Positions 20,964 to 30,497 are shown, counted from the first letter of the stretch. The stretch: DNA of 64,000 bases from Pseudorhizobium flavum (GCF_902502825.2 NZ_LR723670.1:2914001-2978000), one strand, 5' to 3'. Notes: generated from the sequence alone by a model not told the origin. A program made the numbers and translations.

Positions 20964-20977
20964 TTGCCCATGGGCAA
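20964..20977. promoter_or_regulatory. Perfect palindrome upstream of smoE, candidate operator
   Basis: TTGCCCATGGGCAA is a perfect 14-base palindrome 35 bases before the smoE start, in the region between the regulator gene and smoE. Its position fits an operator for the SorC-type regulator encoded just upstream. Confidence 0.5.
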
Positions 20978-21073
20978 TTACTCATTGAACAGGCGGCGAA
21001 GTCAATTCGGATTCCGTGCTGCACCGCAACGGAAATCCACAAGTAGATGAAAATCTAGAGAAAATTCTGCTTG

Positions 21074-22024
21074 CTACATGAGCAGTTGCTCGGCTGTCTT
21101 CTCGTCCGTGATCAGGCCGTTGATCAACCGGCCTCTTAAGGCCGCCTTTAGCGCCGTGAGCTTTCGGGGCCCTTGAGCCAATCCGATGACGCAGCAGGTT
21201 TCGATGGAGGGGATAGGGACGCTGGCAACTCGGTCGTTGATCGAATCGGATAGAAGCCGGCCTTCGTGATCGTACATCCAGCCACATATCTCCCCCGCGG
21301 CCCCTTCCGATACGAGGTTCTCCATTTCCTCCCGCCCGAGGAACCCATCGACGCAAAGCGGCCCCTCCGGGCCAAGTTCGCCAATGCCGACGAAGGTGAC
21401 GTCCGCCTGCGCGCCCAACGCAAGAGTAGACCGCACCAGCGCCTGCTCATGAAGCGTTTCGCGTTCTTCCGGTGATGAGCAGAGAACCGGTAAGGGCATG
21501 GGGAAATGTCGTGACTTGATCGCGTCGGCCATGGAGAAGATGACATTGTAGTAGGCCGCCGAACCGTCGGGTCCGATATTTCCCGTCAACGAAACGATCC
21601 GATGCTGGGGGCAGTCCATCGGCGGCAACTGATCGACGGCAGCCTTCAACGTGCGGCCCGTGCCGATCGCCAGGATGGTGGGTTCCTGACGCTTCAGCCA
21701 GCGCTCGATCTCGGCGGCACCGGCCTCTGCGATGCCAACCGTGGTGGAACTTCCCATCGGGTCGATGGGTACGACCTCGACCTGACGAAGGCCGAACCTG
21801 CGCTTGAGCGCTTCGCCGCGTTCCAGACAGGCGGCAATCGGATGGTCCAGCCGGACCTTGATGAGACGTTCGGCCACGGCGAGCGAAACCAGTCGCTGCG
21901 CTGACTGCCGGGAAATTCCCATGGAAGCGGCAATTTCGTCCTGGGTGCGGCCCGCGACGTAATAGAGCCAGCCGGCCCTTGCCGCATCATCCAGCCGCCC
22001 ATGCACATCGGATCGTCTCGCCAC
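21074..22024 (-). CDS. SorC-type transcriptional regulator of the polyol operon
   Basis: This cytoplasmic regulator of about 316 residues has a helix-turn-helix near the N-terminus (RTQDEIAASMGISRQSAQRL) and a SorC sugar-binding domain with AIGTGRTLKAAVDQL, SLTGNIG and FVGIGELG. It probably senses a phosphorylated sugar or the polyol and controls smoEFGK-mtlK just downstream. I prefer GTG at 22024 because GGGGAGGGG lies 7 bases upstream and the protein then starts with ARRSDVHGRLDDAARAGWLYY, the usual beginning of these regulators. ATG at 22060 is the alternative. Confidence 0.88.
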   Translation of the reverse strand: MARRSDVHGRLDDAARAGWLYYVAGRTQDEIAASMGISRQSAQRLVSLAVAERLIKVRLDHPIAACLERGEALKRRFGLRQVEVVPIDPMGSSTTVGIAEAGAAEIERWLKRQEPTILAIGTGRTLKAAVDQLPPMDCPQHRIVSLTGNIGPDGSAAYYNVIFSMADAIKSRHFPMPLPVLCSSPEERETLHEQALVRSTLALGAQADVTFVGIGELGPEGPLCVDGFLGREEMENLVSEGAAGEICGWMYDHEGRLLSDSINDRVASVPIPSIETCCVIGLAQGPRKLTALKAALRGRLINGLITDEKTAEQLLM

Positions 22025-22101
22025 TTTCGAACCCCTCCCCGGCGCAATCAATGCTCCCATGTTTGCCGATCCCCCGCCAAACGGCAAGGAGAGACCAGCA
22101 A

Positions 22102-23949
22102 TCAGGAAACCTGCACCAGGTGTCCGTGCGAAACTTCCCTGTAATGTCGGGCAGGCGGCACGTAGTCTACCGGGCGTATGGGGCTCTTGATCTCATCGGT
22201 GGATATGTTTCGCTTGAGACCCCGCCGAGAAGGATCGGGGATCGGCACTGCCGCCATCAGCTTGCGCGTATAGGGATGTTGCGGGTTCTCAAAGACGGCG
22301 GCCCGGGGGCCGATCTCGACGATCTCGCCGAGATACATCACGGCTACCCTGTGACTGACCCGCTCGACGACAGCCATGTCGTGGCTGATAAACAGGTAGG
22401 CGAGTTTCAGGCTCTGCTGCAGGTCGAGCAACAGGTTGCAGACCTGCGCCTTGATGGAGACATCGAGCGCCGACACAGCCTCATCCGCAACGATCACCTT
22501 CGGATCGAGCATCAGCGCCCGCGCAATCGCGATGCGCTGCCTCTGCCCCCCGGAGAATTCGTGGGGGAAGCGCCGCATCATGTCGGCCGACAGCCCCACC
22601 TTCTCCAGAAGATCCGCCGCCTTGTCGCGTGCCTGCTGCTTGGAACCGAGGCTATGCTCGAGATAAGGCTCCGTGACCGCCGAGCCGATGCTCATGCGCG
22701 GATTAAGGCTCGCGAAGGGATCCTGGAAAACCATCTGGATCGACCGCCGCATCGTCCGCAGCGCGTGCTTGTCGAGGCTCATCACATCGAAGCCGTCAAT
22801 CATGATCTGGCCGCTCGTGGGCGTGATCAGCCGCGTGATCGATCTTCCGGTGGTGGACTTGCCGCAACCCGACTCGCCCACCAGCGACAGCGTCTCGCCC
22901 TCGAAGAGGTCGAAGGACACCTTCTCGACGGCATGGACAGCACCTGTCTTGCGGCCGAAAAGCCCGGAATGGATATCGAAACGGGTGGTGAGGTCGCGCA
23001 CATGGAGGATCGGCGTCTTGCGGCGCGAGACGGTGTCGGTCACGTCGACCTGGATCTGCTGCTCTCCCGTCTTCACGTCGATCAGCGGGAACCGTTGCGG
23101 GAGCGTCCGCTGCACCATGGAACCGAGACGTGGCACGGCCGAAAGCAGCGCTCGGGTATACGGGTGCTGGCCACGATGGAAGATGTCGCCGGTCGCGCCG
23201 GACTCCACCACTTCGCCACGGAACATGACCATGGTCCGGTCCGCGACTTCGGCAACGACACCCATATCATGGGTGATGAACAGGACGGACATCCCCTCCT
23301 CGTCCTGCAGTGTCTTGATGAGATCGAGGATCTGGCCCTGGATGGTCACGTCCAGCGCCGTCGTCGGCTCGTCGGCGATGAGCAGCTTCGGCTTCGACGC
23401 CAGCGCCATCGCGATCATCACGCGCTGGCGCATGCCTCCCGAGAACTGGTGCGGAAACTCGTCGTAACGACGCTTTGCATTCGGGATTCGCACCTTTTCG
23501 AGTAGCCGGACGACCTCGGACTTCGCATCTGCCCTGCTGATGTCTCTGTGAACCGTCAGTGCCTCAGCGATCTGCTTGCCAATCGGGAAGATCGGGTTGA
23601 GCGAGGTCATCGGCTCCTGGAAGATCATCGAGATCTCATTGCCGCGAACCTGCCGCATCTGCTCGTCAGGCAGCGTCAACAGCTCACGGCCCACAAGTCG
23701 GACGCTGCCCTCGATCCGGCTGGAAGCCTTCGGCAGAAGGCGCATGATCGACAGCGAGGTGACGCTCTTGCCAGATCCGGATTCGCCGACAATGGCGACC
23801 GTCTCCCGCGGACCAACGTCGAAGGAGACGTTGCGGACAACGGTCTGCCACCGGTTCTCGACCTTGAACGAGGTGCTGAGGTCACGCACCGAAAGCACCG
23901 TCCCCGCCGTTTCACCGGTTGCTTCCGTGGAGGTTTCCGCGAGAGACAT
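22102..23949 (-). CDS. Peptide/dipeptide ABC transporter, fused dual ATPase
   Basis: This 615-residue protein joins two oligopeptide-type ATPases (DppD-like and DppF-like) in one chain, as in GsiA and many rhizobial importers. Each half has Walker A (GESGSGKS near residue 55 and GESGCGKST near residue 360), the signature (FSGGMRQRV and FSGGQRQRI) and Walker B (LLIADEP and VIVADEA). Each half also has the C-terminal HPYTR zinc-free oligopeptide extension. Note Glu to Ala after ADE in the second half: [10 protein letters not shown], a common variant. It is encoded with the M20 amidohydrolase, divergent from the matching binding protein and permeases. Confidence 0.92.
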   Translation of the reverse strand: MSLAETSTEATGETAGTVLSVRDLSTSFKVENRWQTVVRNVSFDVGPRETVAIVGESGSGKSVTSLSIMRLLPKASSRIEGSVRLVGRELLTLPDEQMRQVRGNEISMIFQEPMTSLNPIFPIGKQIAEALTVHRDISRADAKSEVVRLLEKVRIPNAKRRYDEFPHQFSGGMRQRVMIAMALASKPKLLIADEPTTALDVTIQGQILDLIKTLQDEEGMSVLFITHDMGVVAEVADRTMVMFRGEVVESGATGDIFHRGQHPYTRALLSAVPRLGSMVQRTLPQRFPLIDVKTGEQQIQVDVTDTVSRRKTPILHVRDLTTRFDIHSGLFGRKTGAVHAVEKVSFDLFEGETLSLVGESGCGKSTTGRSITRLITPTSGQIMIDGFDVMSLDKHALRTMRRSIQMVFQDPFASLNPRMSIGSAVTEPYLEHSLGSKQQARDKAADLLEKVGLSADMMRRFPHEFSGGQRQRIAIARALMLDPKVIVADEAVSALDVSIKAQVCNLLLDLQQSLKLAYLFISHDMAVVERVSHRVAVMYLGEIVEIGPRAAVFENPQHPYTRKLMAAVPIPDPSRRGLKRNISTDEIKSPIRPVDYVPPARHYREVSHGHLVQVS

Positions 23950-23978
23950 TCCACTCTCCCTGTCAGGGGGCTGCGACG

Positions 23979-25142
23979 TCAGGCGGCCAGCGCCGTCTCG
24001 GCAAGGTTGACCCAGTAGCTGATGCCGTAGGGGAGCGCCTCGTCGTTGAAGTCGTAGGCCGGATTGTGGAGGCTGGCAGTATCGCCGTTGCCGATGAAGA
24101 TAAACGCGCCTGGCCTCCGCTCAAGCATGTAGGAAAAGTCTTCGGCACCCATGTGCGGCGCCATATCCGTGTCCACAGAGCCCGGTCCGCCGACCTTCGC
24201 GGCGATCCCGGTTGCGAACTCCGTTTCCGCCTCGTGGTTGAAGGTCACCGGATAGCCGCGGCGGTAGGCGATATCGGCCGTTGCACCATGCGCAAGCGCC
24301 GTCGCCTGCACCAGTTCCTTCAGCCGCTTTTCTGCGAAATCTCGCGTCTCGGGCAGAAGCGTGCGTACTGTCCCGCCCAGGCTGACGGTATCGGGGATGA
24401 CATTGTTGGCATCCCCGCCATGGATGGAGGCGACGGTGACTACGAGCGACTTCAGCGGATCGGTCTGCCGGGACACGATCGACTGCAATGCCACCACGAC
24501 ATGACCAGCCGTCAGCACCGGATCGACGGAAAGATGCGGTTGCGCCGCATGGCTGCCGCGCCCGGTGACGGTGATTTCGAATGTATCGGCCGCCGCCATG
24601 ACCGAGCCCTTGCGGATCGCAAACTGCCCCAGCGGCAGGCCGGGCGAGTTGTGCATTCCGTAGACCTGGCTGATGTTGTGCTTCTCGAGGAAGCCGTCCT
24701 CGACCATGGCGAGCGCTCCCGCGCCGCCCTCTTCCGCAGGCTGGAAGATCACTGCCACGGAGCCCCTGAAGTTGCGGGTTTCTGCCAGATATTGTGCCGC
24801 CCCAAGGAGCATGGCGGTATGGCCATCATGGCCGCAGGAATGTGCCTTTCCCGGCGTCTTCGATGTCCATGGCTTGCCGCTGGTCTCCAGGATCGGTAGC
24901 GCGTCCATGTCGGCCCGGAAACCGATCACGTTTCCCTCACCGTGACGTCCCTTGATGATGCCGACGACGCCCGTGCGGCCGATACCGGTCTCGACGACAT
25001 CACACCCGAACGACCGGAGCTTGTCAGCGACGAACGTTGCCGTCTGGTGCACGTCGTAGAGGATCTCCGGGTGCTCGTGCAGATGACGCCGCCAACCCGC
25101 AACGACTTCCTGCATTTCAGCGGCGCGATTGAGGACAGGCAT
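23979..25142 (-). CDS. M20-family amidohydrolase (hippurate hydrolase/aminoacylase type)
   Basis: This 387-residue metallo-hydrolase splits N-acyl amino acids or similar amides in the cytoplasm. The metal-binding landmarks are visible: [16 protein letters not shown], the PAEEGGAGA catalytic Glu pair, the [13 protein letters not shown] segment and the late [10 protein letters not shown] and [12 protein letters not shown] at 25142 gives the usual length. It is transcribed 29 bases upstream of the dual ATPase, so the imported peptide-like compound may be its substrate; this is inferred from the gene pairing. Confidence 0.92.
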   Translation of the reverse strand: MPVLNRAAEMQEVVAGWRRHLHEHPEILYDVHQTATFVADKLRSFGCDVVETGIGRTGVVGIIKGRHGEGNVIGFRADMDALPILETSGKPWTSKTPGKAHSCGHDGHTAMLLGAAQYLAETRNFRGSVAVIFQPAEEGGAGALAMVEDGFLEKHNISQVYGMHNSPGLPLGQFAIRKGSVMAAADTFEITVTGRGSHAAQPHLSVDPVLTAGHVVVALQSIVSRQTDPLKSLVVTVASIHGGDANNVIPDTVSLGGTVRTLLPETRDFAEKRLKELVQATALAHGATADIAYRRGYPVTFNHEAETEFATGIAAKVGGPGSVDTDMAPHMGAEDFSYMLERRPGAFIFIGNGDTASLHNPAYDFNDEALPYGISYWVNLAETALAA

Positions 25143-25460
25143 GCATACCCCGTTCTTGTTGTGATCATTTCCGACTGTTCGTGGTGGATACTGTGCAGCC
25201 AGACCGGGTCTTGGCAAGCGTCAATTTTCGCGCTTGAACGCAAAATAGGCCTATGCTTAGATGGCCCAAAATTTGGTCAGGCACAACTGGGAGTGCATGA
25301 CCAGCCACGCGACCATCAGCTCTACCTCAAGGAGGATACGAGACCGCCGTCTGCGAAACCAACGACTTATAAGATCGAATTTGCAGCGGCAGTGATACCA
25401 GCCGGGAACTGGCGGCCGGACCGATCACAACCCTAACGATAAACATAAGGGGACAGCAGC
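25143..25460. other. 318-base divergent regulatory region of a peptide importer
   Basis: No gene is seen here; it separates the M20/ATPase unit from the binding-protein unit. It contains a perfect 10-base palindrome ATAGGCCTAT at 25245-25254 and, overlapping it, a looser dyad with arms ATTTT (25224-25228) and AAAAT (25242-25246). These are candidate operators. AAGGGG in front of 25461 is the ribosome site of the binding protein. I see no convincing sigma-70 hexamers. Confidence 0.4.
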
Positions 25461-27170
25461 ATGAAGACCTTCAATACCCTGCTTGCGGGGACTGTAGCAT
25501 GCTTGGCACTTTCGACATCGCTTGCCCATGCCGAGCGAGGCGCCGACGGTGAGCTCAAGATCCTGTTCTGGCAGGCAGTGTCTACCATGAACCCCTTCCT
25601 GTCGGCAGGCACCAAGGAAGTCTATGCCTCGTCCATGGTGATCGAGCCGCTGGCCCGCTACGACGAAAAGGGCGAGCTCGTTCCTTGGCTGGTGACGGAG
25701 ATCCCGACGCTGGAGAACGGCGGCATTTCGGAAGATCTGCTCAGCATGACATGGAAGCTGATGCCCGACCTGAAATGGTCGGACGGGTCTGCCTTCACGG
25801 CCGATGATGTCGTCTTTACCTGGAAATACTGCACGGCACCGGACGGCGGTTGCGCCCAGCGCGCCCAGTATGAAGGGGTGAAGAACGTCGAAGCGGTCGA
25901 TCCTCAGACCGTGAAGGTGACCTTTGAAGAACCGAAGCCTTATCCCTACAGCGCCTTTGTCGGCGCCCAGTCACCCATCATCCAGGCCGCGCAGTTCAAG
26001 GATTGCCTTGGAGCCAAAGCCCCCGGCTGCACGGATGCCAACTTCAAGCCAGTCGGCACCGGCCCCTTCGTCGTCACGGACTTCAAGCCAAACGACGTGA
26101 TCACGTTCGAAGCCAATCCGAACTATCGCGATCCGGACAAGCCGGCCTTTGCCTCCGTTACCTTGAAGGGCGGAGGCGACGCAGCTTCGGCCGCGCGCGC
26201 CGTGCTCGAAACCGGCGAGTTTGACTATGCGTGGAACGCCCAGGTCGAGCCGGAAGTGCTGGAGGCGATGATGGCCGCCGGCAAGGGCCGACTGGAGATC
26301 TCCTTCGGGACCCAGGTCGAACGCATCAACATCAACTTCACCAATCCCGATCCAGCCCTTGGCGACAAGCGCTCGACGAAGGAAGCCGGTCCGCATCCGT
26401 CGTTGAGCGACCCCGCCGTCCGCCGCGCGCTGTCGCTGGCGATAGACCGCGACATCATCGTCGAAGCGGGCTACGGTCAGTCGGGCAAGCCCACCTGCAA
26501 CATCGTGCCGGCGCCCGAAGCAGTCGCCTCCACCAAGAATGACAGCTGGTGCCTGAAGCAGGATATCGAAGCGGCCAACAAGCTGCTCGACGATGCCGGC
26601 TGGGCCCGCGGTCCCGATGGCATCCGCGCCAAGGATGGCGTACGCCTCTCCTTCCTCTACCAGACCTCCACGAACTCGGTCCGTCAGGCGACGCAGGAAC
26701 TGGTCAAGGCGATGTGGGCGGAGATCGGCGTCGATGCGGAACTCCGCAATGCCAGCGCCTCGGTCTTCTTCGGCGGCGACCCGGCAAGCCCCGATACCTT
26801 CCAGAAGTTCTATGCCGACGTCGAAATGTACACCAACAACTTCGACGGAACCGACCCGGAGAAGTATCTGGCAGAGTGGCTGTGCGACAAGATGCCGTCG
26901 CCCGAGAATGGCTGGCAGGGTCAGAACATTCCCCGCTACTGCAATGCAGAATATGACAAGCTCGTTGGCGAACTGTCCCGGACGTCCGATCTCGACAAGC
27001 GGGCGGAACTTGCCAAGCAGCTCAATGACATGCTGACCGAGGAAGGCGCCCATATCCCGCTCGTCCATCGCGGCGACCAGTCGTCATTCGCGGTTACCCT
27101 TGACGGCATCCTCATGAACTCCTGGGACTCCCAGGTCTGGAACATCGCCGACTGGCATCGCAAGAAGTAA
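25461..27170 (+). CDS. Peptide ABC transporter, periplasmic binding protein (family 5)
   Basis: This 569-residue family 5 solute-binding protein (DppA/OppA-like) has a signal peptide ending near LAHA (residue 24). The core shows the family stretch LKWSDGSAFTADDVVFTW and GTGPFVVTDFKPND. It is longer than DppA and has at least eight cysteines in the mature part, grouped in pairs (for example KYCTAPDGGC, KDCLGAKAPGC, and the pairs near PTCN/SWCL and WLCD/RYCN), so several disulfides are likely. It leads an operon with two permeases; a stem-loop follows the stop. Confidence 0.92.
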   Translation: MKTFNTLLAGTVACLALSTSLAHAERGADGELKILFWQAVSTMNPFLSAGTKEVYASSMVIEPLARYDEKGELVPWLVTEIPTLENGGISEDLLSMTWKLMPDLKWSDGSAFTADDVVFTWKYCTAPDGGCAQRAQYEGVKNVEAVDPQTVKVTFEEPKPYPYSAFVGAQSPIIQAAQFKDCLGAKAPGCTDANFKPVGTGPFVVTDFKPNDVITFEANPNYRDPDKPAFASVTLKGGGDAASAARAVLETGEFDYAWNAQVEPEVLEAMMAAGKGRLEISFGTQVERININFTNPDPALGDKRSTKEAGPHPSLSDPAVRRALSLAIDRDIIVEAGYGQSGKPTCNIVPAPEAVASTKNDSWCLKQDIEAANKLLDDAGWARGPDGIRAKDGVRLSFLYQTSTNSVRQATQELVKAMWAEIGVDAELRNASASVFFGGDPASPDTFQKFYADVEMYTNNFDGTDPEKYLAEWLCDKMPSPENGWQGQNIPRYCNAEYDKLVGELSRTSDLDKRAELAKQLNDMLTEEGAHIPLVHRGDQSSFAVTLDGILMNSWDSQVWNIADWHRKK

Positions 27171-27176
27171 GGAGCA

Positions 27177-27203
27177 GCCGGGGTTCGCGACACGAGCCCC
27201 GGC
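27177..27203 (+). repeat. Stem-loop after binding-protein gene
   Basis: GCCGGGG at 27177-27183 pairs with CCCCGGC at 27197-27203 around a 13-base loop. There is no T-run, so it probably protects the 3' end of the binding-protein transcript or attenuates reading into the permeases rather than ending it. Confidence 0.6.
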
Positions 27204-27317
27204 ATCCCTTCTGCGCTGGCACATCGCCGGAGCGCCCCGGCGATGGTCGCAGTTTCAGAAAACCTGCAGCCTTGAAGACCCCGAAGCGGGCACCAAGTTG
27301 CAGTCCGGGGAGCATCG

Positions 27318-28328
27318 ATGTTCACATACACGCTGCGGCGATTGTTGTTTGCGATCCCGACCCTGCTGGTCATCAGCTTTGTCATTTTCGCGCTGCTCGA
27401 CCTTGCACCGAACGACCCTACAGGCGACCTGCCACTCACCATCCCGCCGGAAGTTCGCGAGCAGATCCGCGCCTCGCTCGGCCTCGACCAGCCCTTCCTT
27501 GTTCGCTACCTCCGCTGGCTGCAGCAGTTCTTCATCAACGAACCGCTGAACATCCTGGAAAGCATGACCGGCTGGCAATTCGGCGATGGCGAGCGCATGC
27601 GGGTCCTTTCATGGGCGACGCGAAGCCCGGTCGTCGATCTCATCGTCCAGCGCCTGCCGCAGACGCTGTGGGTGGTCGGCCTCGCCTATCTCTTCGGCAT
27701 ATTGATCGCCATTCCGATCGGCGTGATCTCCGCCTACAAGCAGTATTCCATCTTCGACCAGATCGGCACCTTCGTCTCCATGGTCGGCTATTCCGTGCCG
27801 ACCTTCTTCACCGGCGTCCTGCTGATCGTCATCTTCTCCTCCTACCTGCAGTGGTTTCCCTCCGTCTACGACACCAATCTCCGGGTCACGGACTTCTCGA
27901 GCTTCGTCGCGCAGATGCGGCAGATGGCGCTGCCGGTCGCCGTACTGGCGCTCTACAACGCCTCCCAGATCGCCCGCTTCGTCCGCGCCTCGATGCTGGA
28001 CAACCTGCATCAGGACTACGTGCGAACCGCCCGCGCCAAGGGCGTGAAGGAAAAGGCGGTGCTGCTTGTACACGTGCTCCGCAACAGCCTGATACCCGTA
28101 GTGACGGTCATTGCGCTCGGCGTGCCGACCATCTTCTCCGGCGCCATCATCACCGAACAGATCTTCCGCGTGAACGGCCTCGGCCAGCTGCTGATCATCG
28201 CCATTCAGGGCGCAGACATTCCGCTGGTCCAGACACTGACCTTCATCTTCGCGGTGCTGATCGTCCTCTTCAACCTGATTGCCGATGTACTTTACGGCAT
28301 TCTCGATCCGAGGATCCGGTATGACTGA
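27318..28328 (+). CDS. Peptide ABC transporter permease, DppB type
   Basis: This 336-residue inner-membrane permease starts with MFTYTLRRLLFAIPTLLVISFVIF-like membrane anchor (first segment about residues 8-30) and has five further segments. The coupling loop DYVRTARAKGVKEKAVL is present, as is the C-terminal DPRIRYD typical of the DppB/GsiC group. It has a longer than usual periplasmic loop after the first membrane segment. It overlaps the next permease gene by 8 bases. Confidence 0.92.
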   Translation: MFTYTLRRLLFAIPTLLVISFVIFALLDLAPNDPTGDLPLTIPPEVREQIRASLGLDQPFLVRYLRWLQQFFINEPLNILESMTGWQFGDGERMRVLSWATRSPVVDLIVQRLPQTLWVVGLAYLFGILIAIPIGVISAYKQYSIFDQIGTFVSMVGYSVPTFFTGVLLIVIFSSYLQWFPSVYDTNLRVTDFSSFVAQMRQMALPVAVLALYNASQIARFVRASMLDNLHQDYVRTARAKGVKEKAVLLVHVLRNSLIPVVTVIALGVPTIFSGAIITEQIFRVNGLGQLLIIAIQGADIPLVQTLTFIFAVLIVLFNLIADVLYGILDPRIRYD

Positions 28329-29244
28329 CACGGTACTCCCTGCAGTTCCGGCAAAGGCCGAAAGCCCGGCCCGCTCCGCCGCCCGCGACATATGGAGACA
28401 GTTCCGCGCCCACAGGGGCGGTGTCATCGGCCTTGGCGTCTTCGTCTTCATCGTCCTGGCGGTCTATGTCGGACCCTATATCCACACCGTCGCACCGAAC
28501 GCGATCAACATCCGCGACAAGAACCAGTGGCCCTCTCTGGCGCATCCCTTTGGAACCGACAATCTCGGCAAGGACATGCTGGCACAGGTGCTCGCCGGCG
28601 GGCGCATATCCCTCGCCGTCGGCATCACCGCAATGCTGCTGGCCCTCTTTCTCGGATCGCTGGTCGGCTTGCTCTCCGGCTACTTCCGGCGGCTGGACGG
28701 ACCATTGATGCGGGTGACCGATCTCTTCCTTGCCCTGCCGCTACTGCCACTGCTGCTCGTCATCATCATGCTTTTTCGCGATACGCTGCGGGCCTCGTTC
28801 GGACCGGAGACCGGCATATTCATCCTGATCGTCTTCGTCATCGGCATCACCAGCTGGATGCACACCGCCCGCATCGTCCGCGGCGACGTGCTGGCGGTGA
28901 AGAGCCAGGAATTCGTCACTGCCGCCAAGAGCAGCGGGATGCGCGAACATCGCATCATCCTACGTCACATCCTGCCGAACGTCCTGAGCTCCATCATGGT
29001 CTCTGCCACCCTCGGCATCGCATCGGCGATCATCACCGAATCGGCGCTGAGTTTCCTCGGTCTCGGCTTTCCGTCCGATTTTCCGACCTGGGGGCGGTTG
29101 CTCTATGACGGTGCCAACTTCATGCAGCTCACACCCTCACGCGTACTCTGGCCGGGGCTGGCTATCTCGCTGACGGTCCTGAGCGTCAACTTCATGGGTG
29201 ACGCAATTCGTGACGCGCTTGACCCTCGAACGCTCAAGCGCTGA
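28321..29244 (+). CDS. Peptide ABC transporter permease, DppC type
   Basis: This 307-residue permease has an N-terminal cytoplasmic stretch, a first membrane segment near residue 40, the conserved HPFGTDNLGKDMLAQVL, the coupling loop QEFVTAAKSSGMREHRI and the C-terminal GDAIRDALDPRT of the DppC family. ATG at 28321 is preferred over an in-frame upstream start that lies deeper in dppB. It is the last gene of the plus-strand unit and its ATPase is the fused protein encoded divergently at 22.1-23.9 kb. Confidence 0.92.
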   Translation: MTDTVLPAVPAKAESPARSAARDIWRQFRAHRGGVIGLGVFVFIVLAVYVGPYIHTVAPNAINIRDKNQWPSLAHPFGTDNLGKDMLAQVLAGGRISLAVGITAMLLALFLGSLVGLLSGYFRRLDGPLMRVTDLFLALPLLPLLLVIIMLFRDTLRASFGPETGIFILIVFVIGITSWMHTARIVRGDVLAVKSQEFVTAAKSSGMREHRIILRHILPNVLSSIMVSATLGIASAIITESALSFLGLGFPSDFPTWGRLLYDGANFMQLTPSRVLWPGLAISLTVLSVNFMGDAIRDALDPRTLKR

Positions 29245-29293
29245 CGAGATTCCGGGCCCGCCGAAAAAAAAACGAAAATATCTTCAGACGAGA

Positions 29294-29318
29294 GGAACGT
29301 TCCGGAGAGATGGTCGTT
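29294..29318 (+). promoter_or_regulatory. EcfG-type (general stress sigma factor) promoter of a predicted sRNA
   Basis: GGAAC at 29294-29298, 16 bases, then CGTT at 29315-29318: a perfect match to the alphaproteobacterial EcfG/RpoE2/sigmaT promoter. No protein-coding gene follows on the plus strand; a structured segment begins 6 bases after the -10 element. Confidence 0.75.
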
Positions 29319-29324
29319 ATGTGG

Positions 29325-29433
29325 ATGTCTGGAAGCACCCCCCGTCCCCCGCCCTACAAAGCTTCCAGACATACTCTTCAGTCCCCCTCGAAGAGATGAG
29401 TTGGCTCGGTTCCCCTGGAACCGGGCCAATTCT
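29325..29433 (+). ncRNA. Predicted stress-induced sRNA, GsrN-like
   Basis: The segment after the EcfG-type promoter folds into three hairpins. Hairpin 1 has perfect 12-base arms, ATGTCTGGAAGC at 29325-29336 and GCTTCCAGACAT at 29361-29372, around a 24-base loop that is mostly C. Hairpin 2 has arms CTCTTC (29374-29379) and GAAGAG (29390-29395) with a second C-rich loop. Hairpin 3, at 29398-29432, has a 16-bp stem (including G-T wobbles) with a three-base loop and would serve as the 3' end, though its T-run is poor. Size, the C-rich 5' loop, the stress promoter and the location beside the nepR-ecfG locus all fit GsrN, the sigmaT-dependent sRNA known from Caulobacter. Its 3' side faces the end of the sensor kinase gene. 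The family assignment is inference from structure and context. Confidence 0.65.
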
Positions 29434-29471
29434 GCATCTGGCTCAGGACACCCTCTCCTGTATGAGCGACT

Positions 29472-30497
29472 TCAGCCTTCGTCGGTCACGCCTAGTTCCA
29501 GCGGGAAGGTCAGGTGGTAGGAAATGCGGTCTTTAGCGATGATATATTCGGCCTTCCCGTTGACCGATGCGGGAACCACGCGCTCCAGGACGGTGCTGCC
29601 GAAATGCGCCTTCATGTCCTGCGGGTCATGTTTCTCGTCTGCGGCGAGCGAAAGCGGCTCATTCCAGACCATTTGCACCATGTCATGGCCATCGATGCGC
29701 TTTCGCGTGCAGGACACTTCGATTGGCAGGCTGCTGCGCAACAGCGAGCCGTGGCTGACTGCGTTGACGATCAATTCGTGCAGCGCCAGCCCCAGATGAA
29801 GCGACGCGTTGGGGCTCAGGAGGAGATTGACGCCCCTGACGCTCACCAGATCCCGATTCTCAGGAAGATATTTTTCGGTCTGCTGCTGCACGAGGTCGAA
29901 GAAATACGCCCCGCGCCAACTCGAATCCGTGATCAGGTCCTGTGACTGCGACAGCGAATAGAGCCGTCCGCGGAACTTGTGAAGGAAGAGGTCTAACGAT
30001 CCCGAATAGCGCGCAGTCTGCAGCGCTATGCTCTGGATGATCGCGAGCAGGTTTTTCGACCGGTGGCTCACCTCGCGCAACAGCGCCCGCAGGAGGCGCT
30101 CGCGATGGCGCTCTTCCGAGCGGTCCACTATGGTCGTGACCAGATGAAGCCCGCCATGAGCGAATTCTACGGCCTGGACCCGGAACTCGAAAAATTGCTC
30201 CGCCCCGACCATCACCTCAAGCTGGCCTTTCTGGCCGGCCTCGAGCATTTCCGCCTTCAGCGACGTCAGGCGCGCGGCAACTTCTGCTCCGAAAAGGCTG
30301 TTGTCGGTGGGTGAGGCGAGCGTGCCGCTCTCCCAGCCATCCGGAAGCCATACCTCTGGAAGGTTAGCGACGAGAAGGTAATTGTGGCGAGCATCCTGGA
30401 TGATGACGCTGGCGCCGAGATCGACCAACGCAGGCAGCAGAAACTCTCGCAACTTGTCATCACTCTGACCAGCTCGCTGCCATGTCAGCGGATGCAC
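29472..30497 (-). CDS. Sensor histidine kinase of the general stress locus (HisKA_2/HWE type)
   Basis: This soluble kinase of about 341 residues has a PAS-like N-terminal part (about residues 25-125) and then the phospho-acceptor helix LLREVSHRSKNLLAIIQS with His145. The ATPase part has the N-box HELIVNAVSHG, as in the HWE/HisKA_2 kinases that phosphorylate PhyR. There is no membrane segment. The frame is open up to 30659, but that GTG overlaps the -35 element of an EcfG-type promoter. GTG at 30497 has GAGG ten bases upstream and is taken as the start. It follows phyR on the same strand and is a likely PhyR kinase (PhyK-like) or phosphatase. Confidence 0.85.
   Translation of the reverse strand: MHPLTWQRAGQSDDKLREFLLPALVDLGASVIIQDARHNYLLVANLPEVWLPDGWESGTLASPTDNSLFGAEVAARLTSLKAEMLEAGQKGQLEVMVGAEQFFEFRVQAVEFAHGGLHLVTTIVDRSEERHRERLLRALLREVSHRSKNLLAIIQSIALQTARYSGSLDLFLHKFRGRLYSLSQSQDLITDSSWRGAYFFDLVQQQTEKYLPENRDLVSVRGVNLLLSPNASLHLGLALHELIVNAVSHGSLLRSSLPIEVSCTRKRIDGHDMVQMVWNEPLSLAADEKHDPQDMKAHFGSTVLERVVPASVNGKAEYIIAKDRISYHLTFPLELGVTDEG

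Noticed and set aside
21979..23505. Plus-strand open frame of 508 codons opposite the peptide-importer ATPase
   Set aside because: It is a shadow of the minus-strand gene in high-G+C DNA. The translation is rich in Arg, His, Asp and Gln without motifs, while the other strand has complete ABC ATPase motifs.
29198..29536. Plus-strand open frame of 112 codons across the predicted sRNA
   Set aside because: No ribosome site, no family likeness, and it overlaps the end of the DppC-type gene and the kinase gene. The RNA structure explains the region better.
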